Assembly: GCF_029227915.1 (NCBI RefSeq)
Contig: NC_079885.1
Coordinates: forward strand, 5,890,001 to 5,954,000
Direction: 5' to 3'
Source of the DNA: Hydractinia symbiolongicarpus
Taxonomy: Eukaryota; Cnidaria; Hydrozoa; Anthoathecata; Hydractiniidae
Length of the DNA stretch: 64,000 bases
Made by a program: the position numbers and the translations under genes. The notes beneath the pieces are model-generated. The model did not search any database. It was not told the DNA's origin and saw only the letters and a list, made by a program, of their open reading frames with translations. Positions within the stretch are counted from its first letter, which is position 1, and every line of letters starts with the position of its first letter. Shown here in pieces: positions 34,701 to 46,700 of this stretch.

Positions 34701-37700
34701 CAGAGATTGAATTTCATTATATATTTTTGCTCGTATACCATTTTTTACCTCACGGTTTTTGTTATTTTAAGCGTACATGGGCCGAGAATGGCCATCGAGT
34801 TACCAATCAGATTCTTCTATTCATTCCCAAAAGTCGACACAGGTCGTAGTAGTTGTAATCCTCGATTTTTCCGAAGTTTAAGTTTTGCAGGTATGTAAAA
34901 TCCTGGACTTTCCCTAGTTCCCCAACATGACAAACGTCTCGTTAATTATCAACACTGAGTCGAGTAAATACAAAAAAGAAAATGAATTTTTTTACGAACC
35001 ACTATCGCCGGACAATGTTTTTTCAGCGTATCACAAGAGGGTTATTCGTAGTAAAATGGAATGAATGAAAGAACTAAATTCGATGGGAGCTTAAAATAGC
35101 GGAGAATATATAGAAAGAAAGTATATTTAAGAACCTTTTTAAATATGCTCCCTCCCTACCGACCGTGTTGTAAAATATAAATTCTAGTTCGCTTAGTGGC
35201 GAAACATAGTTTCGAAACGATGAAGAATAAAATATAAGCAATATTCTACCTGTTTGTGAACAACTATAAATTTGATAAGAATATCTTGTATATACGGACG
35301 AACACCTGCAAAAAAAGAAAGTTCTACATTTTTACACGAATTATTGACACTAAAGAATCAAGTTACGAATTTTTACTTCTTAATAGTGATTGTCAAAAAC
35401 AGTAAATTCAGCAGTTCCATAAATTTATCGAAGCACATTACATCAAAATGTAATCAAAATACACCAAACGAAGAACGGAGCAGGCTACATGAATTGAAAG
35501 TTAAGAAAAACATCAAGAGACAATTTTAGATTTTCTTTTGCGATTAGCACAAACAAAATTTCCGTAAAAAGGATTATTTCTGTGAAAAGTTTGAGCAAGA
35601 TAAGTACCTGCAAAGAAAAATTTGCTTATTAATTTTAATTCGAACACTAAAAGTGCAAGAAGAAATCACTCTTACATATGGAATCGATTCATTTCCAAAT
35701 CGACTTCGATTTTATGACACTATACTTACCTACGACAGGTTGTGATCCATCCCATTTGTACTCCGCCATATTAATTCCAAGTTCGATGCCACCAACAAGA
35801 GGTTCGCCTTTCAGTTCTATGTATGTTCCATAGACACGTTTATCGAGTTCATTGATTTTATTTTCAATAACCTGCAAAAACAAGCAAGACACTTGAGCGT
35901 AAGAATAAAGAAAACAATATCAATTCAAGCAAGACACTTGAGCGTAAGAATAAAGAAAACAATATCAATTTGTCGCATGTTGAGGAAAGCATGACAATTC
36001 AACAACAATATTTTGGTCCATAATCAGGCATTAACTCTGGGATTGGATCGGGAAAGAGATATAAGCACTGCTAAAAGTGTGCTTGTCTTGCTTGTTCACA
36101 CAACTGATTAAACAAAGATGGTAGGGATAACTCAACAACAACCTCATGTTTACATTATTTTTGTTTACATTGAATTTTTGGCAACCGGTCCGGGATTCTG
36201 CTTATTTTAGGTTTCAGGCGATTAAACGTCTTTCCGCCATTTATCGGTACGCCGAGGGTACTTTTTTTGTTTATATTGAAATTTAGGGGATCGTGTCTGG
36301 GAATTACGGAATTGGGTCATTTTCGGTTTCCTAAGGTGATCTTTCAAAGTTTTACGAGGTTGTAAAATTATTAATTTGTTTGGTTACCTCGCGAAATTGT
36401 TTGATTTCTTCATAACCATACTTCATACACATCTCAACAAGATTCGGTATGACAGCGTGTTTGATATGATGACAGTTGCTAAGCAACACAATCACGCGCA
36501 TGTCCTAAAGTAATATTGATTATTAAAATTTTTAAAATCTATCCTTTATATTTTTGTAATTTCAGGGACGTCTCAAATGGAACAGTAAGCTAAAACATTA
36601 CAATAATAAACACACGGAAGTATTATTTTTCACAAAACTTTCCAGAGAAAATAATATACCTTAGTCAGTATTTCTTGTTGTTCCTCTTCCATAGTTTCAT
36701 TTTGATCTTCAGCACTAAAAGAAAAAAATACTAAAATATGGAAAAAGGTTGAAAAAAGCCGGTGTTGTAGTGCTAAGAAATGGAATGTGATATCATGTGA
36801 TGCGGTATTATGTGACGTGGTCTCATGTGACGTGTTATCATGTGACGTCGTATTGCAAAGAAAGCAAACATTATAAAAATTCTGGCCTCGTTTTTGTGAG
36901 AACTTTTGTGATTGAAGTTCTGACCGTTTTAGCACACATTTAAGTATTTAAAAAACGTACTTATCTTGATCAGAAAAAACTGTTCTTTCTAAAGAAAGCA
37001 GGAACGCCTAAAACACACAAAAACACAGCTTATCTACACATACATATGTATCTAATAAAGAGAAAGCCATAACCAGGCGTCATGTAGAGAGAGTACATAA
37101 TGAAAATAATGACTACGAGTAGTTAGTCTGTTTTGTTCAAAGAAAAATTTCCAACTTTTACATAATCCACACGGTGTAGGTTGTTCTCTGTGTAGAAGGT
37201 CGACTTTAAATTTAAGCCACATAAATTAATAAAACTGTTCCCTTTACATAAACAATAGTTCCCTTGTCATGATGGTTGAACAAAACCTGCCAGTGAAGCA
37301 GTGGAGATGTAATATCGTGAAATCACAAAAGAGGATTATTTTGAGTACATACCTTCAGCATTGTTTTGAGTAACGTGACAACATGAGTATGTACAGAACG
37401 ATTTTCACACTACAACAAAAATAATTGAGAGTTCCTAAAACGGACATCTTGATGCTTTTGTTATACTTAAACATATTTTGTAAAAGTAAAGAGTTTTTTG
37501 CCATAAATTTTTAACTAATTTAATGGTGCAAATTAACTTACTCGTGAGAAAACATAAAACATTCATGTTTTTACTTTAAATACGAGTAAGAGACGCTTAA
37601 TTGTGGTGTAACGCCCCTCTATATTTCCTCAACGAACTAAGCAGCCAGATTATTGTGGAGATAGCAAAGTAACTAATTATGGAGTAGTCTATATCAATCT

Positions 37701-40700
37701 TAGATAGGGAGTTCTTTTAATGAGACAAACTATCAGTAAAAAAACGTTCGCCAAACAGAAGTCACACAAAAATCTACCCACCTTTTTATCAATTTTTGAG
37801 TCTGTCATAAAATCATGCACAAATCTTATTGACTCACTGAAGATTTTCTCAAACATGCTGGGCTAAAAGAATAAGCTCACAATAAATAAATAAATAAGAA
37901 TAACAACAGTTGCTTTAAGTGTTCCACAACAAGCCAAACTTCATGGACCTACATACCAGGATTAATGAAGAGTCTATTGTACCCTATCTTTGTGGAAAAC
38001 ATAAAAAACTAATTATTATATCCCCAGAAAAGTCTGATCCGTATTTTTGAACCGTTTTGACTATTTTGCTCACGAATCCGCCATTATAGGGCCGAAAAAG
38101 ATCACATTGAAGGTTTATTGTTATCTATCTATGTGTATTTTTCCGCAGAAAAGAAAAACAAAACAAGAATTGACATATGAGGTTAAGAAGTATGTAGAGT
38201 ATAGCATAATTTGTAAACGTGAGATAAAAAAATAGACTCGTGGATATAGATACATTTTCAACTGTGTTTCACGCATAAAAAACCGCTGAACTATGCACTA
38301 CAATTGGTCACCATAAAAAAATGAACAAAATTATGTATACCAGTTTTGATATCCAGTAAGAATGACGTCGATCATATTCTAGTTCCCAGTTCTCTTGTTT
38401 GCACAATGCTTGTGTATCTAAATAGAAAAAAACACATCGTTAAAACAACTGGTGGTGGCAACCAATGAAAAGTTTCTGCAGGTCTTATCAGACAAGTGCA
38501 TGTGTTGAGTTCGAGTAAATATACAGTAACAAAAAGTAACATAGCTATATAATACCTTCAACAGCTGATGATAAAACTTTTTTGATACAATCACAAATAG
38601 CATTTGTTGTTAAAGATGTCAAGGGTAAGATAACATCCGCTGCTATACCAAGTTTGGACAGCTTCTGCAATGTTGTCCTGAATGCAAAACAAAAAACTGA
38701 ATTGAAATCATTATGTTTGCTAAATATACATTTGTTTATGATATTAATTTCCTAAAAACTCCTGAAATATTCCTGAAAATTGTATACATCGAACTGCTTG
38801 GCTTTCTCTGAGTTCTTCCAGAGAATTAAGAAGAATGTTTATATCCACTGAACTTTTTGAAAAGTCAGCCGAGGGCTGTACGTCATTAGATACACTACAT
38901 GTTTCTTTTCCCCATTTTTTTGAAAAATACTTCTCTGCAAAGATTTAGCTACACTTTGTATTTTGGACGAATTTTATTATTGTCCCAAAAATTGCCTAGT
39001 TGTAGACGGGTGGAAAGAAAATAAAGCAAATTCCCCTGCAATCTACACCACCCTAATCTACAACATTTATCTTTACCATGAAAAAATGTTTGTTGGTTTG
39101 TCCCCCTAACTAAGAAACATGAAAGTAACACTGGAATATTATCCTTCCAGAAAAAATCTGAAACTGTAATATGCACAAAAATGTGGTTTTAAAAACAACA
39201 ATACTAATCACCATACCAAATCGATCGTACCACTCCTGGAAGCCAAGGAATCAAATATTTCGATTGATGCTGTGAAGCTGTTAATCTGGATCGGTCATCT
39301 CTTTGTAAAACAGATTCCACCATTTCACAATAGACAACAATAACATCTTTAACAAGGGCCTTGAATATTAAAATAATTAATAATAATAAGGGTTTAGCAG
39401 AGTAACATCACAAGTTTGCAATTTTGTCTGTTCACCATAACTTTATGGGGCATTAGGTAAATTCTATTTATGACTCTCATTGGCTACCAAGCATTTGGAA
39501 TTTATCATTTCATGATAAACTTTAAAACGCAGCATTCGGCCTCTACTTTCAGCTCTTTACAGCAAAAACAAATTCCACATCGAAAATGGCTTACTTGAAA
39601 GTGCTCTCTTTCATCGTTCCTACTGGAGGCTTCTCTCTGTGAAGAAAATATAAGGACAAACAGTTACACTAAATTCGCAACATAGAAGTATAAAATGTAA
39701 ATTAAAAATTTTCTTCAACCTGGAATCACAAAATGTAAGCGTTGGCTTATCACACATAAAAACAATACCTTGTCTCCTAATTGATTGGAAATATAGGTTT
39801 GACCAAGATTCCACAACTCTGATAAATTTGCAGATATCAGTTTGCACAACTCTTCTATCATTAAAACGCCTTGAGGAGCATTTGCTAGAAAAAAACAGCA
39901 CAAAATGACTAGTTTCGAAATACGGAAGGTCAACAGCACAGACTAACTTGCGTGGTCCACATTCCTTGATTGTCTGTCTGCTTGAATACCTGACTGCAAC
40001 TGGTTGAAAAAGCACAAGAAAGAAAAAAGGCGCAAAGTTTGTTTAATGTGTTAAATCATCAAGAAAGAAAGAATTCATGTTGCAAAAATATTTTTTAAAC
40101 TCAAAATCACTCAACTTGGACTCTTATGACAAAGCATAACTTTTGAAATGCAAATTGATACACTTAATTAGTTGCACCAGTCAGCTATATAGTTAAGAAT
40201 ATTAGGTATTTTTATGAAAAGAATTTCCAACAGAATAAATCTTCATGTCTGTCTGTTTGTGCGTCGAAATTACAATTCCTCTTTATTTATTAATTCGTGT
40301 TAACAAGCGGACAAAATGCACGAGATACAGATGCGTAGATATGCACGACTGACTAAAATGGGAAGGCCAGCAAACCCGTGGATTTTAAATGAGCTGACGA
40401 CTAGTATATCTATATCGAACGTATAATCATATGGTTAGCTTAGAAAAACTACTCTAATGAGAAACTAAGTTGGTAACAAAAGATATGTATAATAACCTAC
40501 AGTGTTCAGATTGTAATCTGCGTAAAGATTCTGGTAATGATGCACTGCGGGAATGTGATCCTAAAAAAAAGCCAGTTAGGATGAGGAAAGACGTTCATCT
40601 GACATCCTTCTTCCCGCAATCAATATAAAGCAAAAAAATACTGTTAGAAGAAACATTATTAGATGTACTATCCCAATTTATGAAAAATAATGAAATATAT

Positions 40701-43700
40701 GCAAACCTCAAAATACCTATGAGTCAACTTACTTGTGAATGAGAAGTTTGAAGTTTCACTTGGTGTTCGTCTATGTGTAGAAGCTACAAAGAAATTATAC
40801 AACTAACATTAAATAAAGTCAAGTTAAGTGATACAACTGAAGAAAGAACATAACTAAATGAGTATTATGTAACACTAGTCGTTGCCCGTGGAAAAATCCA
40901 CGGGTTCGCCCGTCCTTTATATATATACACCACGTTTCGTACGTCTCGCAATTTGAGGTGCCATCTTGCCCAGAGACAGACACAATACGGATATTATTAT
41001 AGAGATATTCTGCCCAATCTTAGGACGCTGCCCAATCTTTGGACATAAAATTGCCCAGTCTTAAGACTGGGGAGGGCGTCACAAGATTGGGCAAAAGACC
41101 ATGTTAGGCCCGTCTTTGGCGCATTTTAGATTTTAAGGAAGTGATGTACCACACGACCTCTGTTTTTTGCGAGTCCCAACAAACATTCTCAGGCACATTA
41201 AAACATATTTTGGGCACTGTAGAATTGGCCCGGCCAGTTTTTGGAAACAGTAGAGTGAAAATCGTAGCTAGCTAGCTAGGTAGCTGGTAGAGCACGTGTT
41301 ATACATTTAGCATTTATATACAGCTTGTAATAGTGGCTAAATTTTAAAAATAAAATTTTTATATTTGTGAAGAATCAGAAAAATCGTATTCAACCATATT
41401 ATTAGTTAGCTAGCTGTTAATTTCATTGGATGAGATGTTTAGCCAGCTAGCGAGCTGTAGCCAGCTAGCTAATATCCTAGTCTATAGAAGAAAAACCTTA
41501 TAGACTATGCTAATATGGTTGAGTAGTTTTAATTTTTTATACATAAAATACATGGTATATATAAATTTTCGGCCTTTTGATTTTCCAAGAAAAGTTTCAA
41601 TTTAAAGTTCCTATTAAGAGGTAAATTCTAAAAATTTTATTTATCTGTTTGTCTTCCACAGTTGTTCTAAGATTGGGGATGTACGTCCGTAGATTGGACA
41701 GTCCAGTCTTAAGACTGGCCACCCATTTGTCACTGTCGGAAAATTGGCCTGGCCAGTCTTAAGACGGGGCGCGTTCCAAGATTGGGCAGAACAGAGCCAT
41801 TTGACATAACCATGTGTTATCATAGTGTGATAGTTTGTTTTCATAAGTAGATATTGTTCAAACAGTTTTTTTCCGAAAACCTACATTTTCGTGAAAAAAA
41901 TGTGTGTTCGCAACGTTAGAACTTTTTTAAATCTATTCCCTTTTTATGTTTTATTCAATAAACTTAATTACAACTTTATACACTCCTCTTATCTTTCATA
42001 GACATTTTTTACCTGATTCCCTGACTAAAATGCTTTCAAGGTTTTGTAGACTTTCCAATTCCACTCTTCATCTTGTCATAGTATGTGCGCGTGCATAATA
42101 AAAGATGTGCATGAAATAGTGTCTGCTGCCTGATAGACAGCCCTGCCCCCGCTGAAATTTATTTTTATTTTTTAACCTTAGACACTTTTATTCCAATCCC
42201 TTGACAATCCTCTGGCTATTAATTTTTGAGGTGAGTTTGTCCACACATTATGTCCCTCAAAATAACGACAACCTGTCACCACAGGCCCTTTGTGATTCTA
42301 CTCACCTGCTTATTTCGTTATAGGAAAATTCCCAACTCACTGTCTATTCTCTTAAGAGTAGTGTTGAATGAAATATACATGGCGATCAAAGAGGTCATAG
42401 TTTATTCCGTAGGTTATAAAACAAATCTTAGAGGTGACTTTTTACTTCCTTTGTTGAGCACTTCATGTGTTGCGAAAATATAACTGTCAACAAACCTGAT
42501 CGTGACGAATCATTTGGTCGTTGTCTGATATCCAGTGAAGAATTAGGAGGAGTCATTAGTTTGTTAGTTTCCTCTAAAATGCAGAAAAAAAAAATTCGTT
42601 TAAGAAAACACGTCAAACAAGTACATCAAAAATTTTATCGCGTTTATCGTAATAATGATAAAATATTTAGCCTGTTAAAAAACACTTCCCAAAGTTTATT
42701 TAAAAATATCTTTTCTTAGAAGTCATCTACACCTTTAAATACTATATAAAAATGTCCTTGTTAGAAAAATTTATAATTTCATTCTTTGTTTTTAATAAAA
42801 AGTTTGTTAAAGTTTGTCAAAAAATATAAAGAAGGAAATAAAGATATAAGATGCATTTGCAGTTAGCAGTTGAAATTAGTCAACGAGGCAAACAGGTCTC
42901 GCTTAATTCTTGGTTTACATTCTAATGTCCATGCTGTGAGTAAACAAACAAAATAAAAAAAACCCACCTTTCCCTTGATGTTCAACTTGACAGTCCAACA
43001 ACATAGATTTGATCCATAGTGCTTGCTTTTGAATACACTCCCAACCAGCATTGCCTTGATAGTCCAAATCATTTAGATACCTAAATGTAAATGTATTATC
43101 ACTTAATTCACATAAAAAATAACAATAAAACAATCTATATTATAATGCCCGTATACGTCTCTTTGTCTGTCTGTTTGTCTGTCTGTCACACAAAATGGTA
43201 GCTTAGCTGCGCAATAGCGAGAAGCACGCAATGCGATATAAAAAGGACGGGCGAACCCGTGGATTTTTCCACGGGCTAACGACTAGTAAACATTAGAAAG
43301 CGATACTTTATATCAAATAACTGACACAAAACCTGCCCTTGGTCAAAGTACTAACTTAGTAACTAAATTCTACTACATGCAATGGTTAAAAATGAAATGA
43401 AAAGACAAAGCTCTCATTAATGCGAATCAGCACTAAAATATTGAATTGATATCAGCATGTTTTTTTTTCTTCTGATATAAATTAACCTTGAAAGTTTCAT
43501 TTTCAAGCATTTTATAGAAGTTACAATAGTTTTGAGAAGAGAACGTTTTACCTAATCAACTTCTTTTGTTCTTCCAGAGGTGTGGGAAAGTCAAATAATT
43601 TGTGTTTCAGTTGAGTCGAAAATGCAGCAATTTTCTGATCCACTTCAGAAAGAGCTAAAATATTAAATTCCACCAATCAGAACGTATGAAATAATGATTT

Positions 43701-46700
43701 CCACCAATCAGAACGTATGAAGGGTATTGGCAAACAAACAAACAAATAAAAATGTTAAAACAAATATTAATAACTAGTAACTGTTAATTCAGAAAATATA
43801 ATGCGAACAGAAATAAAATGTCGATTAGAGGTCAGTAATATATTTATTAAAATATTCAAAAAAATATATCAGCCAGTATTATAGGTACACTAATGCAGAT
43901 GTGAGATATCTTAGCATGAGTAAACCTTCACATAAGCTTGCCAAGTGCTGCAAAGATGATGGATTGAGTGGGGCCTGAACCAACGATTTCTCGCTTGCGG
44001 AAGCGAATGCTTTACCAACTGTGCCATGAATCTGACGCTCTCTCCTCAGCACATGCAGTAGACAAAGCGAAGCATATGTTCTCCATGCGAAATATCTCTC
44101 TACAAAAACGTACCAACAAGATATCACTGAATGATGCACAAGTGGAGCTGAAGTTATAGCCGAACAACCAAATTTTCTGCACTCCTTAAGGTCCTTACAT
44201 CCGAGAAAGGCGTTTGCCGAACGGAGTCCGATGTAAGAAGTAAGTCATCATTAGCCGAGCTTCAGATCCCATTATAACCATCATCCTTGCAACACTTGGG
44301 AAGACAATATGCAGGTTCACTTATATAATATTTATTGGCCCGTTGTCACTATTTTATAATCTGTGAAGCGATGATCAAATAAGGTATGTGGTTTTGATGA
44401 GCGGTTAAAAATATGAGTATTCAAATACATACCTTTATAATGACATTAAAAAATCATCAATACACAAACTACTCAACTAATGATTACTTTTGAGTCAAGA
44501 CCGAATTCTCACCTCCCACATTAATCTACGCTTAGATCTAATAAAACCTAATATAATGAAACTCCTTTCTCATTATAAATAATATTGCATATAAGTTTAA
44601 ATGTCAACTGAAAAATAATTCAATGACTTTACCTTTTTTGAACGACTTGACTTCCGTGTTTTGAAACAAAGCCTTTGCTCGATTATAATCACTGATCAAT
44701 ATTTCATACTCGCCCTAAACAAAAAAGCAGTGATGTATATATATACATCACTGCTTTTTTAGGTGTTTAATCTGTACACTTTTTTTTAATTGTGATGGTA
44801 TGGTGTGAAGTAAAATATTTCAATTTTATATAATACTGCAATATATTAAAACGAATCCTTTGACTTGACATTTCTCTTCTGTTCAATACTATCTTAACAT
44901 TTGTTTCACATTCCAACATAATAGTTGACAATAGCAAACAAGTAAAATCATCTAAATATTACTGCAACATTTAACCCCTAAATTTAACACACACACTCAA
45001 CTTTTGCTAACTTTCCCAATTATTTATTTTTTAATGTTTTCAACTTTTTAACAAAAACAGTTCACTGAAATTTAGGATCAGCTGAGCTACCCAGGCAGCT
45101 GCATTTTGAAAAATATTCAGCCTAACAAACAAAGATAGACACAGGCAAGTGATGACTAATCGTAAAAACTCTTCTTTTGGTACGTAAAAAATATTGCCTG
45201 ATGAAAATTTGCTTATTGTAAAACTGCTACTGTGTCTTGTTTCAATAATAATAATGACATAACAAACCTGCTGAATGTTTTTCTCTATGCTTCTTGGAAG
45301 ATTAAATAAGAAGCGATAACGATGAAGAACATTGAGCACATTTCGCTTAGCGTCAGCTTCATCTTTTCTTGATAAAATGTCTTTAAACAGACTATTCGAT
45401 ACAAAATTGCAGCCTATAGAAGGAAAATAACGTTGAATATGGAAATTTTAAATAAACTACCGCACTTGTTGATCATTAAAATGTATAAAAATAGTTAGAA
45501 ATGTTTCCTTGTCTTTTTTAAAAACAGAACTAAAAGGGTTAGCAAATTTAGTATTTCCAACAAACGAAAACCAAAAAGTTTTCCACGGTACTTAACTTCT
45601 TAATAAGGTTGACTATGTTATCCTCTTTGCAAACAAAATTGGAGAAGACAACGTAGAAAAGACAAACGTAGAGTAGACATTTTAACAGCAAAAATTCTAA
45701 AACCCTTGTATTGTTTCAACTCTAAAAATGTGGTCCATATATTCTTTAATGACACCAGGACACCTTCATTAAATTTACTGAAAATATGATAATTAATCGT
45801 TCACTAACTTTTTAAGACGCCTTGTAATTCTTCACAAATATTTCCACCAACAGATTCGCTTTCATGCACCAACATTGATTTTTGAACATCTAACAACAAC
45901 ATAAAAAAAATAACTAAACAAAAACTACTACTTTTTCGAAAACAAAAATTAACAAAAATTAAATATAAATAGTAAAACACAAGGGTAGCATTGACAATGG
46001 TAATATAATTACCAGTTAATGTGAAAAGAGAGTCAAGAATTGTTGTTAAATTTCCCCGAACGAATGATGAGGGTCCAACACTTGTTCTTGTGTCTTGTGA
46101 TTGTAAATGATAATAGCCACTCTTCAAAGCATCAAAACTACAATGCAAATTATCAATAGTTCAAGCCAGCATCATAAACTATATTTGGAGATAGGTATGT
46201 ACACAATTCTGAAGTTATTTTGCTTGATGAGTCAGAGAATTAATGATAAGTCACTCAATAAAAGTTAAAAAAATTCTTAATAGTAAAAATCTGCTGATTA
46301 AAAAAGAATCCAAACATTTTCCGATGTTGCTAATCTATCTAAACTAAAAATAATGAACACTGAAAACAGAAGGAAACAAAAAAAGATGGTCCATAAACTG
46401 TAAAAGAAACAATCTTGTAATTGCATACACAGAACAATCAGATCATTCATTGCCATTCACTTATTTGTGGTACACAATAACTAACCTAGTATCAAGATGG
46501 CGCTCAAGTAAAAATCTTGATGGATTAAATTTCTCTGACAGAGGATTGCTTGAGCCTATGTAAAATCAATACATAGTCTATATGTAGCATGATAACAACA
46601 GAAAAAAGGAAAATGGAAATAAATATCTTGATATGGAAGTGTTGTGGCTTTTCTTTAAAATACAAATAAAAAAAATGAAATATAAATTTTTTAAATTCAA

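Noticed and set aside
36630-36935. Minus-strand open frame with TSHDNTSHETTSH repeats
   Set aside because: It overlaps a true EXOC2 exon in frame only at one end. The repeats come from a short intronic tandem array and the splice sites exclude them.
39620-40015. 131-codon minus-strand frame as a single EXOC2 exon
   Set aside because: The Sec5-like peptide (ELCKLISANLSELWNLGQTY) is in a different frame with good splice sites. The long frame is incidental.
43955-44035. Functional tRNA-Arg
   Set aside because: The anticodon arm is good but the acceptor and T-arm do not pair properly. A SINE head or pseudogene is more likely.
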